Origin: Coriolopsis trogii
Taxonomy: Eukaryota > Basidiomycota > Agaricomycetes > Polyporales > Polyporaceae
Direction of reading: 5' to 3'
Length of the DNA: 64,000 nucleotides
NCBI GenBank assembly: GCA_020543525.1
Contig: JAHYIO010000003.1
Span: forward strand, 2,046,001-2,110,000
The notes under the pieces were generated by a model. The model saw nothing but the letters and a program-made list of their open reading frames with translations, did no database searches and was not told where the DNA came from. Position numbers and translations under genes: made by a program. Positions 36,801 through 47,521 of this stretch are shown in pieces. Position 1 is the stretch's first letter. Every line of letters starts with the position of its first letter.

Positions 36801-38072
36801 CCTACGTTCCGCCCCTCCTCTTGGACCAGTTTGGAAACTATGTTGTACAGTAAGTACACCAGACGGCGACCTCGTAGAGTTCCTTTACTTACTCGCCACA
36901 GGTGTTGCCTCCGTTTTGGTGCTCCTGCTACCGACTTCCTGTTCGATGCCATGGTGGACCGTCTCTGGGAGATTGCTCAAGGCCGCTTCGGCGCTCGTAG
37001 CATGAGGGCGTGTCTCGAGAGCTCTCATATTACCCTCAACCAGCAGCGTCGGATTGCCACTGCTATCATCCTCAACTCCATCCCGCTGGCAACCAACCCC
37101 AACGGAGCTTTGCTGTTGACCTGGTTGTTGGATACTTCGAGCTTCCCGTCACGGTACAACCTCCTTGCTCCCCGTTTCACGCCACACCTCTCGCATCTGT
37201 GCACCCACAAGTTGGCGTCGTTAACGGTTCTTCGCATCGTCAACCAGAAGGTCGAGCCCGATGCGTCCAAGCAGATCGTCGAGGCCCTGTTCAACTCGCC
37301 CGGAGACCATGTTCTTACCGACGTATTGGGCGATCAAGTGAATGGCGTCGCCGTCGTGAACAAGATCCTCACTAGTCCCTTCGTCGATCCTGCCCAGCGT
37401 CCCACCTATGTGGAGGCCACTAAGCGTGTTCTCATCGAGTTAAAGGTCATCGCAACCCAGGCGTACCGTCGCCTCATCGAAGAGGTTGGCCTGCCCGTGC
37501 CGAATTTGCAGCCGACGTACACGACCAACATTCCCCAGCCGAGTGGCAAGTCGAAATACAACCAGCAGAACCAATTCGGGATGCCCGGTCTCCCAGCGGG
37601 CTACCCATCGAGCGACCAAGGCCTCCAGTCCATGATGGCTGCCCTTCAGATGGGCGGACAAAACGCTGCATCTGCCCCTCCCCGTCTCCAGATTGATCCC
37701 GGTTTCGGGCAGAACGGCGCTGCTCCTCAGCAACAGCAACCGCGTGGCGGTCGCTCCAACCCTCCCTCTGCGTTCTCGCCGAGCACGGACCCCTTCAACC
37801 CGTTCGCTATTCGCACGCCAGACGCTACCACGCCTCGCAACAACGGTCCTCGTCGCAACGGCAATATGCCGTCTGCTAACACCATGTCCCCCTCGCCGGT
37901 CCCCTACGGCGCACAGTCGCCGAGCCTGACCCAAGCCCCCAATATGATGAACATGAATCAGCCTCAGTACAACGGGATGGCGCCTCAGTCCGTCCCGCCC
38001 CACGTCTACCAGGCGTACATGTATCAAATGTATCAACAGAACCCGCCGAACATGGGCACATTCCACGCTTAG
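33826..38072 (+). CDS. RRM-Puf RNA-binding protein (Jsn1/Puf2 type)
   Basis: Binds 3' untranslated regions of messenger RNAs, in yeast relatives those for membrane and mitochondrial proteins. ATG at 33826 (MSLSANDNSFRVSSGK); the second exon begins in the split Arg codon before ARELEAEQSIG. About 450 residues of Ser/Pro/Gly-rich sequence precede RRM1 (SLWIGNLDSSFTSEQLIHVF, ECGFVNFVDQADAIRAKDD) and RRM2 (ALWIGSIPSTTTPATILSVF, NFERLDDAVRARKAL). Then Puf repeats: DWLGNTVVQKLFEKCSP, HKNGTWAAQKIIECV, LDQFGNYVVQCCLRFGAP, GRFGARSMRACLES, THKLASLTVLRIVNQKV, GDQVNGVAVVNKILTSPF. The C-terminal 230 residues are Pro/Gln/Asn-rich, ending MYQMYQQNPPNMGTFHA. About 1,290 aa, at least seven introns. The two-RRM plus Puf order is that of the Jsn1/Puf2 subfamily. 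Confidence 0.93.
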
Positions 38073-38746
38073 AGCTCTCTCGCCGTTTCCCCATGTCCAA
38101 CCGCTACCGGTTTCACGAAATGTTACGAACTGCTCTCCGGAACATAACTGTCGAGCTATGCAGGAGTCTCCCATCTTTCCGCCGCTGTTTCCCTCCTGTG
38201 TTCTTTACATATTATCGTACTGAATCGCGAGGGGCCCTGGTGTTCACTGTATTGTGGGCTCGTGTTTTGTGCCCCCGCCGTTTTGATACCCCCCCCCCCC
38301 TCATCGGTCTCGATCTCTCTCAACAATCTGCTGCTGCTGTCACCCACGCCTCTTGCCACATCGCCAATAGCCCTCCCATAGTTGTCATCCGTACGCATTC
38401 ATATTGTTCCAATACTCCCTCTACCAAAAGTTGGACGCGGTTCGGGCCATAGGACGGTATCGACCGATACTGTACTTGGGGTGACTGGTTGGCTTGCAAC
38501 TCTCGTGTTCTCTCCTCTCATCTTCTTCTCCATCTCATGTTGGCCGCGTATTATGTATTACATACTGGAGGCTGTGTACATGGCCGCTGAATCATAGAAG
38601 AATAACGAAAGTGTACAGTGTATGCGTCCAACGATTTCCAACCGATCAGAGTGATACGAAGCACGAATAACGTCCTCGTGACTCGATTGGAAGCCCGGCA
38701 CAAGAACAACAAGAAATAGGTTGAAGGATAAATTACAGTAATCCGG
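38073..38746. other. convergent 3' regions of Puf and HDAC genes
   Basis: About 670 bases between two convergent stops, holding both 3' untranslated regions. Contains a run of 12 C at 38289-38300. No gene. Confidence 0.6.
38289..38300 (+). repeat. poly-C tract (12 C)
   Basis: Uninterrupted run of twelve cytosines in the 3' region after the Puf gene, a likely length-variable site. A similar run of nine C lies at 42989-42997. Confidence 0.85.
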
Positions 38747-40817
38747 TCAGGCTGCCTGCGTTTGCTCATCAACGACCATCTCGTCTTCAGGGAGAACAGG
38801 CATATCGTCGCCCGCTCGCACGACGTTATTGACATGATGCGGCATACTGCTGCTGTCCTGTGCGCCCGCTCGCTTCCTTTCTACGCCAATCTGATGCATA
38901 ATGGAGTCCCACTGGGCTGCGCCCTGGAAGAAATGTCTCCTCGCTTCGTGACCGAGGGTGTCACTGCGGGTCCAAGGCCCGTGCCCGCAACCGAGATCGT
39001 AGTACCCGTTCTCGCGCTCCTCGAGGCGGGGGACGTCATAGTACTCGCCCGTGAGTAGGCTGATGCGCTGCTTGCCACTGCGGACAGGACGAGAGTGGGT
39101 GCGTCGGCGGCGGGAATGAGTGCGGCTGCGCGTCATGGATGAGTCGGAGTCCTCGTCGGTTTCCGAATCGCTGTCGGTGTGCGCTTGGGTTTGCTGAAGG
39201 TCGTAGACGAGACGTGCTTGCTCTGTGGGGGTAACGCGTGGAAAGTCAATGCATGCTCTGCGCCTCTTCGAGAGAACTCACGAGCGATCTGTTTGTCCAA
39301 ATCGTCTGTGGGGACTTGCGCGTAAGCACGACCAAAGCCTAGATGCTCCCCTACGCTCTCTCTGGGGACGTCCTGCAGTGCAACGGACGGTGCTGCTCGC
39401 AATTCGGATAGGTATTGCAGCGCCATGGTACTGATGGGAGACCATGGTCAGTCGAACAAGTCTGATGTCACGCGAGAGGTCTGTGCTTCACCGAACATCG
39501 TCCAGCGAGTCGACGTTCTTGTCATCGATGTTGGTCGGAGGAACCTCAAGCCGATATCGAGGGCCGAACCATTCGAGAAACTCGTTGTATGGCAGATTGA
39601 GATCCAGTTCATTTTCGATGCCGAGGGCACATGCAGTCTCGTACGTCCATACGCGCGCAACGTTTTTGACCGTATAGCCGCCGCCTCCCAGGAGGATAAG
39701 AGGGATGTTCTTATCGCGCACGTATTGTACGCAACTCGCGTGACCTTCCATTGAGAGGTTGAGACATCCAAGCTTATCCCCAGACAGGGAATCGGCGCCG
39801 CATTGTAGTACAATAGCGCATGGTTGGTAAACCTCGATAATTTTGTCGATTATCTAGGGCGTGCGTGAGCTCATCACTGGGCTGGAGCCTCAGTCTGGTG
39901 CCCTGAGTATTGAGGCGACCAGGTAGATGACTCACCGGCTGAAACACGCTCTTGTATGCTTCGTCTGTGATCCCGTCCTTGAGAGGGATATTCAGCGCGT
40001 ACCCATGCCCTTTCCCCACCCCTCTGTCTTTGAGGACGCCTGTGCCCGGGAAATACTCTCCGTACTTGTGAAAAGAACAGGTCATGACCCTGTCGGTGGT
40101 ATAGAAAGCTTCCTCCACGCCGTCGCCGTGGTGACAGTCGATGTCGATGTATAGGACGCGCGGTACAGAACGGAGCAATTCAAGGATCGCAAGCACTATA
40201 TCGTTGATATAGCAAAAGCCCGAGGCTTCACGTTTCTTGGCATGGTGGAGGCCTCCTGCCCAGTTAATCGCGATGTCTGCCTGCCCGTCCATGAGACGTT
40301 GAGCAGCGGCTGGGAGGTACGGGGACCGAAGTCGCATCTTGGTGACAGTGGAGCGTGTCGGAAAACTCACCTATGGAACCCCCCGCTGAAATTGAACAAA
40401 ATTCCAGCAAGCCCTCAAAAGCTGGATTGTCATCACCAACAAGAAAGCGCCGTCCATCGTCCGTAAGCCTCTTGTAATTCGCAGGAGTGACTCTCGTGAG
40501 GAAGTCGACGTATTCGTCACTGTGAAACCTTGTCATGCTCTCCGGTGTCGCGCGTTTCGGCCTCTACGGAAGGCTTATCAGTCGACTCGGAGAAGTATAG
40601 CGTTGCAATAGTGGCTCACCAGCACTTGCATCTTAGGCAGCATGTCGTACGCTCCTACGAGCTCATGGGTGATGCGCATCCGGTGGGGCTTCATGGGATG
40701 GATGGGTCCATAACTATAACAGCCGACATCCGCTACTCACCCTTAGCTTGCAGAGCGGATTTAAACCTGGCATACGTGCTTACGGTCGTAAAAATATGCG
40801 ATCCGTCGTTTGACCAT
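38747..40817 (-). CDS. class I histone deacetylase, Hos2/HDAC3 type
   Basis: Zinc hydrolase that removes acetyl groups from histone tails, normally in a co-repressor complex (Set3C-like for Hos2). ATG at 40817 gives [11 protein letters not shown], spliced to [18 protein letters not shown]. Then [75 protein letters not shown] (Asp and His zinc ligands), [37 protein letters not shown] (second zinc Asp) and [19 protein letters not shown] (transition-state Tyr). CGADSL and [14 protein letters not shown] match Hos2/HDAC3 rather than Rpd3. The C-terminus is an unusual tail with [13 protein letters not shown], then [14 protein letters not shown], and ends VVDEQTQAA. About 500 aa, several short introns. 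All catalytic residues are present. Confidence 0.93.
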
Positions 40818-41033
40818 GGCCGTGAGGTGGTGGAGGATAGAGAAAGGGATGCAGGAGGGATGGGGCCGGTGCCACTCGCTTCCCTGGATGTCTACTACTG
40901 GCGGCACAGCGGCCCGAGACGCGTCTTGTCCGACTGAGTCCTTGACGCGTTTGGTGGCGCCAACCAAACCAGGAACGCTCTCCTCTGCCTTCCACTTACC
41001 CGTTTCCTCGTCGTCTCCCTATTATCGAGTCCA
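40818..41033. promoter_or_regulatory. compact divergent promoter, HDAC / MGSASSK protein
   Basis: Only 216 bases separate the two start codons, so the HDAC and the small protein share one promoter region. No TATA box seen. Confidence 0.5.
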
Positions 41034-41779
41034 ATGGGATCTGCATCCTCGAAGGCTACCGGTCGCAAACTTGCGAGGGCTCCACCAGCTTGGGCCGGAG
41101 CAAGAACACCCAATCCTAGCGAGATTCCCCATCCCCATTCACGTCCGGTGCCGCGAGCGAGCGAGATCAAGGATGAGGGTATGTACAGGGCATGCTTCGA
41201 CTGACTGTGGCTGACGTGAACGAGATAGCTATTGAACGGGACTCCAAAGACCCGCAGCTCTTAGCGAACTTAAGCAAACTCGGACCAGTTACTGTCGACC
41301 ATCACATGCAGACGATCCGGCCAGTGCGCATACGTCGGTAACTCGTTTTTTCGCATGTGTTCACGTATTTGTGTACAGGATGCAGCCTCGGCTCAGCAGC
41401 TCTTCCAATCACGACTACGATCTGAAGAGGAAGCACGCTCTTCAAGGCCAACGCCGAACCGTCTCATCGCGTCCTCGCTTGATGAGCTTCTTGAGCGCAG
41501 AAAGCAGGCGGTGACGCAGCAAGAGTTGACGGACCTTGCGAGGAAATATGGAATGGATCCGGAGAAATTACAGACTCTTGCACGTTCCGTCAATAGCGTT
41601 AGTGTTAACCCAGGGTCGGTCAGACGAACGGTTGGTGAGGACGGTAGTGAGAATGTTACCATGCTGGTGAGTACTTCGTTCGTTGTGCACGCAGACGAGA
41701 TCCTAGCACTTCCTTACAGGCTTCATGGGTCGAGCCCAAGCTGCAAGCTGACATGCCTGCGCTAGAGGCGGGCCGTTGA
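41034..41779 (+). CDS. small conserved-looking protein with MGxxxS N-terminus, unknown
   Basis: Not recognised. ATG at 41034 begins MGSASSKATGRKLARAPPAW, a classical N-myristoylation context (Gly2, Ser6) followed by basic residues, which would target membranes. Exons then read IERDSKDPQLLANLSKLGPV, AASAQQLFQSRLRSEEEARS, ASSLDELLERRKQAVTQQEL and DLARKYGMDPEKLQTLARSV, then NPGSVRRTVGEDGSENVTML, and end ASWVEPKLQADMPALEAGR. The middle part is predicted helical. About 185 aa, four introns. I recall similar proteins in other basidiomycetes but cannot name a function; a mitochondrial role is equally possible. Confidence 0.7.
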
Positions 41780-41918
41780 CTCTCATACCAGTAAAGTATG
41801 TGCGTTGTGCAACGTGTCAGAGTTCCCCGGTACTATCATAGTAGTCCCATAATCAATACATCCCAAGTTCACGTAGGTCCCAAGAACGGAATCATAGAAT
41901 ATACCGCGAGCAAGGCGA

Positions 41919-42590
41919 CTACTTCGGTAGCGTATCAATGATGACAGAGTCGTCCACGACCCTCCTTTTCTTCAAGGTATTCTTGAGATAGCCCAATCCA
42001 CTCAGTACCAATTCACCTGCTACACCTGCTGCAAATGCATGCGGCACGTCGAGGGTGCGTATTGGTGACTGGTAAGCGGCCTCGAACAGCCAATACACCT
42101 TGCAGCCCACCGGGCCGGCAGAGAGACGTGGTGCGTACTTCAAGAGAAGCAGCGCGAAACGGTTCTTCGGAGTGACGCGCTTGACGAACTCGTTCGCGGG
42201 CGCAGCGCTTCCCTCGAGGACGGTGCGGTCGAACGTCAACGGGAAGGAGAGGAGGAAGATGACGAAAGGAGGGAGGTTGACGAGGAACGCGCCGATAGCA
42301 GCGAAGGCCATCGTGTAGTCGATGCGCATTTGAGCGAAGTTATCGTCGATGGATTCGGGAACGATGTGTCGGAGGACGAAATGACCAACTACAACGGTGC
42401 ACCAATGTTGGATAGCCATTATAAAGGAGGCGATCATGACCACGAAGATGATAGCGGACGCGAGTGCGCAGAGCTTGAGGCAGTGCTTCGAAGCATCCAG
42501 GATGCGAGGGTACGTCTCCCCGAACTTGACCTGTGACGCTTCCTGAACCTTTCGGCCATAGGCAACGAGGCGAGTCAAGGGAGGGCTCAT
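41919..42590 (-). CDS. multi-pass membrane protein, local family member 1 (223 aa)
   Basis: Not recognised. Single open exon; the ATG at 42590 (MSPPLTRLVAYGRKV) is the first in this frame, although an upstream spliced exon is possible. Three hydrophobic stretches are clear: LASAIIFVVMIASFIMAIQ, AAIGAFLVNLPPFVIFLLSF and HAFAAGVAGELVLSGLGYL. Before the last one lies LSAGPVGCKVYWLFEAA, which recurs as ISAGPVGSLLYKW in the gene at 43369 and in weaker form (TAPLTSTMYRLL) in the gene at 46910. The shared block plus a glycine/alanine-rich final helix define a small paralogous family. It ends in a basic KNTLKKRRVV segment and VIIDTLPK. Location in an endomembrane or plasma membrane is inference. Confidence 0.65.
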   Translation of the reverse strand: MSPPLTRLVAYGRKVQEASQVKFGETYPRILDASKHCLKLCALASAIIFVVMIASFIMAIQHWCTVVVGHFVLRHIVPESIDDNFAQMRIDYTMAFAAIGAFLVNLPPFVIFLLSFPLTFDRTVLEGSAAPANEFVKRVTPKNRFALLLLKYAPRLSAGPVGCKVYWLFEAAYQSPIRTLDVPHAFAAGVAGELVLSGLGYLKNTLKKRRVVDDSVIIDTLPK

Positions 42591-43368
42591 TGTCCACTGA
42601 ACGACCCCAGGAGTGGGGTTTGCCCTCGTCACCTCTTGCTCCGTTGATGCTGCCAGATCTGGTCACTTCGGTTAATCCCGAGGAATAGCAAATCGTCAGT
42701 CTGTACACACCCCGGTTTTCGCCTTCGCTCATGGCTTCGTGAAGCACGGGCGTGTATCCGTCCCGACGAGGACTTAATCAGTACTGGTAAATATCGTTCG
42801 TTCACCGGGGAAAGTTGAGGAGAGGAAATTCAGAGACAACAACAAGCCATGCTGACCGGTAAGTGCCTGCCACCGCGGTTCCGACTCAGGCACGGGCAGT
42901 GGGAGGAGACTTACCTAATATGGCAGTGGCTGTGACCGTGATAAATTATCTGTAGACGCTGTGGAGCGACTTCAACACCTTTAAACCACCCCCCCCCTCT
43001 TCAAGTATAGCGACCAGGGCAACGCACCTATTATGTCTATGTCTGACATTCTACTCCTACTATGTGCAGTCTTGACCTTCACTCTACAAGTTTAACGGCA
43101 ACAGAGCGTTGAGCGAGACGCCTTCATAGCAGCACTTCTCATTTCAAATGCCCGTTGCGCGGCGTCGTTCCCATGTCACAATGTGAGAGCGATATAGATG
43201 CGTGCATCGTCGTGCCATGCTGTCTATCGACATACTCGCTGACCACAACGGTACACCTTCGTGATTCCCTCGTCTCGACTCTCGTCACCGATATACTGAG
43301 TCGGAGAACCTGGTATCCTCAGTAGTACAGGATCCTACTGCCCGGTGTGCCGCACCAACGATTCTGGT
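42591..43368. other. divergent promoter between two membrane-protein paralogues
   Basis: About 780 bases between head-to-head paralogues. Holds a run of nine C (42989-42997) and no convincing open frame. A short plus-strand start at 42847 has no coding continuation. Confidence 0.5.
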
Positions 43369-44058
43369 ATGCATGCCATTCAACAGGAAGGGAAGAGCCT
43401 TCTCTCTGGGGAGCGGACACATCCTCCTCCGCGTGGAACTTTTGGGGAACAAGGAGCTGACGAACCCACGTCGGGCCAAATCAGGACTGCGCAAGTAGCA
43501 CTTCTATTCTCGCTCCTCCTTTATGCCGCGCTCGTCCTCATACACACACCCGTGATCTGCCTCGGTCATGTCGCTCTGTCCTCCCTCCCCGTCCCTGAGC
43601 CGTTGACCCCTTTCATGCAGGCATATACGACTGCGAGCTTCCGATCCACTATGGGCCTCGCAGCGCTCGGGTCCATGACTGTTCTCGCCCCCCTCTGCAT
43701 CGGCACTACTGGCTGGATGCTCAGCACGGTTGGGACAACTTGGACGCGCGCAACGATGTCGACCTCCGCAAGGATGCATTTTCCTGTCCCCCTTCCCTCT
43801 GTCAATAAGTACGTCTTATGGCAAGCATGGATGATCTCGGCCGGCCCGGTAGGCAGCCTCCTATACAAGTGGCGAAATCCCTCCCTCGCGAAGTTCACTC
43901 TCGGTGCTGGGCACGCCGCACTAGCTGCACTGGCAGGGGAGCTCATTGTAGTTGTGCTCAGCTACATGCGCCGGAGAGTCAGGGATGACGCAGCGGGTGC
44001 AGAGCTAGAGGCAGAGGTCGAGCAAATCGTGATGGAGGAGGGACAGACAGTGAAATAG
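43369..44058 (+). CDS. multi-pass membrane protein, local family member 2 (229 aa)
   Basis: Not recognised. ATG at 43369 (MHAIQQEGKSLLSGERT); a GTG at 43345 is in frame but unlikely. Hydrophobic stretches: VALLFSLLLYAALVLIHTPV, GLAALGSMTVLAPLCIGTT and GHAALAALAGELIVVVLSYM. Between the last two lies WMISAGPVGSLLYKWRNP, the family block shared with the minus-strand neighbour at 41919-42590. The tail is charged (RRRVRDDAAGAELEAEVEQI). It is head-to-head with that paralogue, as expected for an inverted duplication. Single exon. Confidence 0.65.
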   Translation: MHAIQQEGKSLLSGERTHPPPRGTFGEQGADEPTSGQIRTAQVALLFSLLLYAALVLIHTPVICLGHVALSSLPVPEPLTPFMQAYTTASFRSTMGLAALGSMTVLAPLCIGTTGWMLSTVGTTWTRATMSTSARMHFPVPLPSVNKYVLWQAWMISAGPVGSLLYKWRNPSLAKFTLGAGHAALAALAGELIVVVLSYMRRRVRDDAAGAELEAEVEQIVMEEGQTVK

Positions 44059-45732
44059 GATGACCATCGAAGTGAGTTCACTGTACACAGGGCTTATATT
44101 GGCGCTAGCAGTCATGATACCTATCGAGTTAGGACTGAATCGTTCGTTGCAGTGTCCACCGTCATCTCCAACTTGAAGTTTGTATAGTCTTTGGGTATTG
44201 GTGCGCGTTCGTACTAGTCTCGCGGGAGTCAACGACACCGACACTCACCTATCATTGAGAAGGCCTATCTCTATGTATGCCCGGGATTGGCCCGCTGGTC
44301 TATCACACACGTTGAAAACGTCCAAAAATGATATCGATAAGCTTACGTCGTCAGGTGTGTTGGGATGCACAAGAGTCGGGTCTCCTCAGCCTTTCGGATA
44401 CATCTCCATGACCGTCTCACAGTATAACCTTCATGCGTCATTGCAGGTCGTAGCACTACGAGTTGTTGCGCCGCGGCCTGCGGGACCATGGAGACGGTAA
44501 CGTACTACGTGGTCCAGAGTCGCGCGTATAAGTACTAGGCACACTCCTCTACAGATCTCGGGTCATAAGGGACATACAGATGCGTCTCTCTTGGCCGATA
44601 ACGTCTAGTCTCACCAAATGCATTTTAGACACCGTCAATGGGCGACTCGGGGTAGGTTCTTGGCCCCAAGAACGAAAGGACCCTCTTTGTTGGTCGCCCG
44701 GCAGCTCCTCATCATTCTCTACCAGCCAGAGTGGTTGAAGCACAAATGCATCTCATACCGGCGTCCGGGCCTGAAGCAGGGATGATGACCCCCGTTACGT
44801 TGCCGTCTCTCCTTAGACAGGACACGTCGCTCTATCCCACTGCCTCCATGCTGTCACCAATGGCAGTGACAATGTCCTCTCATCCTTCTGGAAGACCTTG
44901 AGAACCATCGTGACAGCCTCGGCGCTCGGATATACTGCATTCATCCTCTGATTTAGCGACCCCGACACCCTCCGTCCGACCCCATGGAGTATGGGCTTCC
45001 TTCGCGCGCTGTCGAAAGTGGTCGTACAGACACTTAAGCCTCCAATGATTGTTGATCGCGACCCTCTCAGCTGATTCAACACTTTCTACCTCTTGGCAGC
45101 CATCCGGTCCCTGAGGCTGATGGAAGCGCACAGTATACCCCCTCGTCCGTCGGGCGTTATTTTATATGATACCTGGCACCTCTCTAACGGGCATCCGACT
45201 ATATACGTTGGCGCGGGACAGACTTCGCCAGCCGCTTTGACAGGTCGGGCTATTCGCGCGTTGTACAGAAGCATCTGGGAGCCAAGGGCGATACGGCGGC
45301 CCCACACAGCATGAGGCAGCGCGCGAGACTATCCGGACAGTGGAGGGGCTGGTAGAAGAAGGGGAGGATGACCGCAATGCCAGTACTTATCCAGAGAGAA
45401 GCCAGAGGTGTCCACATTGTGGATGAAATCCGGATCAATTGTGCGTAAAGGCGCTGCAGTGGTGGGTGAGCATGACTGAATTTTATCCGGATATCTTTCT
45501 GTACTCTAACTCCCTATATTCAGTGGTTTGTCGGTCCTAGTCACTCAATACCTGACTATCTAGATGGGTTGAACCTCAACTTATCTCTGCTCCATGATAT
45601 ATACATGCTTCTGCCACTTACACTCGACAATACTTCGCTCTCCACACCCCAGGTATATTTCACGCCCTTCCGGTGTGGTGGCATACTAGCGTATTGACTA
45701 TACGATTCGCGTACTCCCGTTTATTGCATAGA
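44059..45732. other. intergenic, one hydrophobic minus-strand ORF of doubtful status
   Basis: About 1.7 kb between the second membrane-protein gene and the inverted repeat. On the minus strand 45438-45250 reads WTPLASLWISTGIAVILPFF then YQPLHCPDSLARCLMLC, and a shifted frame continues open to 45086. It lies where an inverted copy of the gene at 46910 would be expected if the palindrome arose by inverted duplication, but I cannot align it convincingly. No other gene is seen. Confidence 0.3.
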
Positions 45733-46863
45733 TACAGCTGTTGCCGAAATTCGTGACCGCGCGACTCCGCATGACGCGCGCGCACTTTTGGCGCGTAAAA
45801 CCCGAGAGAACAAGAAAAATCGCTCGTGGCTCGACACTCACTCGCAGCCTCATAGAAACACCACATGATGTGACCTGTACCTCTCCGCAATATGTACGAG
45901 CTTTTTGCGAAGCTGTAGACCCCCTAGTTGTAGAGATACATATGCCAGGTCATGGACATGGACAAGCCCGCCTGCATCGTCGTTTGCGACAATGAAACAA
46001 CACCAAACGCCACAGAAACTTGAGGAGTGTCAATTAATACATGTATCTATCTGTGTACACAGTCTTCAGATTTTTCCTAGCTGCTGTCGATGGGATGAGA
46101 GTGAATCTATGTCGTGCCGTGTCTGGAGGAGCATAGGCGCTCAAGCAGTTCAACTCAGATGGTCCTTCCGAGACGGAAAAACCATCGCACTCCCCCAAAC
46201 TAACTAAATTCCACCGTATATGCATGTTAAAAGTCAGCGTAGATGGATCTTCTGGAAATGTGTGTCTGCACACATTTAGCTTGCTCCTTCAAGTGCACTG
46301 AAAAGTGAGAGGATTGAGTGTGGGTGGACGTCACCCACTAGCCTCAACAAGTGTCCGAGGCACCTCATAAAGACCATACAGCTCTAACTGGAAGAAGAAT
46401 GGGGTAGAAAGTTGTAGTATATGTCTCGGACGAACCATCTGAGTGGAACTGCTTGAACGCCTATGCTCCTCCAAACACGTGTAACATAGATTCCCTCTCA
46501 TCCCATCGACAGCAGCTAGGAAAAATCCGAGCACTGTGTAAACAGATAGATAAATGTATTATTTGACATTCCTCAAGTTTCTGTGGCGTTTTGCACTGAC
46601 TGATGGTCAGAAACAATGATGCAGGCGGGCTTGTCCATGTCCATGACCTGGCATATGTATCTCTACAACTAGGGGGTCTACAGCTTCGCAAAAAACTCGT
46701 ACATATTGCGGAGAGGTACAGATCACGTTCTGTAGCGTTTCTATGAGGCTGCGAGTGAGTGTCGAGCCACGGGCGATTTTTCTTGTTCTCTCGATTTTCA
46801 CGCGCCAAAAGTGCGCGCGCGTCGTGCAAAGTCGCGCGGTCACCAATTTCGGCAACAGCTGTA
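45733..46863. repeat. large inverted repeat: 442-bp and 441-bp arms, 248-bp spacer
   Basis: Left arm 45733-46174 and right arm 46423-46863 are reverse complements, both beginning (outer end) TACAGCTGTTGCCGAAATT and ending (inner end) TCCGAGAC. By eye they match at about 90%, with mostly substitutions and few length changes. Each arm keeps an open frame of about 80 codons reading inward, containing TRAHFWRV, IARGSTLTRSLIET, CTSPQYVR, FCEAVDPLVVEIHMPGHGHG. The right arm ends 47 bases before the start codon of the membrane-protein gene at 46910, so its outer end lies in that gene's promoter. I see no transposase and no obvious target-site duplication. A transcript through it would fold into a long hairpin. 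Confidence 0.92.
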
Positions 46864-46909
46864 CTCTGGCTCTGGACAGCAATTCAGATCCGGTCAACCG
46901 CGGCTATCG

Positions 46910-47521
46910 ATGACGACTCTTCCGTTCCATCAGGATTCCTCACGAGACAGTTTCATGCTCAAGGAGGCGGCTCCAATGGGACCTCTATGGCCGCGGCGAT
47001 ATACTACGACAAACGACTTAAAGTTTGCCGTCATCCCCCCTCACGCCACGTCGGAGCCGCTCTTCCTGGCGATGACAATCGACCTCTTGTCTCTACCAGT
47101 CGGGCTGTACGTGCTATGGCACATCGCACCGCCATCTTCCTACTCGAACCTCAACATCGGAGAACTACTCCTACTGGCCGTGCTGCGAGCTATCATATGC
47201 TACTTCCCTATGGTAGTACTCCTGTCCGTCGCCGGCGATGATAGCACCTCTATCCCGATTGCCACCTCTGGAAGCCTGGCCCTCAGGCCCGGGGAAATAC
47301 AGGCAACGATGGCGAGATGGAACATGATGTGGCGATTCGCAACAGCGCCCTTGACCTCAACCATGTATCGCCTTCTCATCCACGATGGGCACTCATGGAT
47401 CCCGAGGTCCGCGTACGCATTGTCCTCTGCTGTGGTAGGCCACGTAGCATTGCTGCTGGTCTTCCTATGCGTTGTTGGAGCTCTCGGGGTGAGGAAGGGT
47501 GAGAGGCGCAGCGGTGATTGA
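46910..47521 (+). CDS. multi-pass membrane protein, local family member 3 (203 aa)
   Basis: Not recognised. ATG at 46910 (MTTLPFHQDSSRDSFMLKEA), 47 bases after the outer end of the palindrome's right arm. Hydrophobic stretches: AMTIDLLSLPVGLYVLW, ELLLLAVLRAIICYFPMVVL and SAYALSSAVVGHVALLLVFL. The position before the last helix reads FATAPLTSTMYRLLIHDG, a divergent form of the SAGPVGxxxYxW block of the two neighbours. The tail is short and basic (GVRKGERRSGD). It is the most diverged of the three. Single exon; the reading frame is also open upstream into the repeat arm without an ATG. Confidence 0.55.
   Translation: MTTLPFHQDSSRDSFMLKEAAPMGPLWPRRYTTTNDLKFAVIPPHATSEPLFLAMTIDLLSLPVGLYVLWHIAPPSSYSNLNIGELLLLAVLRAIICYFPMVVLLSVAGDDSTSIPIATSGSLALRPGEIQATMARWNMMWRFATAPLTSTMYRLLIHDGHSWIPRSAYALSSAVVGHVALLLVFLCVVGALGVRKGERRSGD

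Noticed and set aside
37440..38174. 244-codon antisense frame at the 3' end of the Puf gene
   Set aside because: Shadow of the coding strand; the plus strand encodes clear Puf repeats and the typical Gln/Asn/Pro-rich tail.
45741..45995. Open frame in the left arm of the palindrome as a gene
   Set aside because: Both arms keep the frame, but it starts from a non-ATG codon in the right arm, has no known motif, and arm similarity alone explains it.
45733..46863. Palindrome as a DNA transposon or MITE
   Set aside because: No transposase, no short terminal inverted repeats distinct from the arms, and no target-site duplication was seen; kept as an unclassified inverted repeat.
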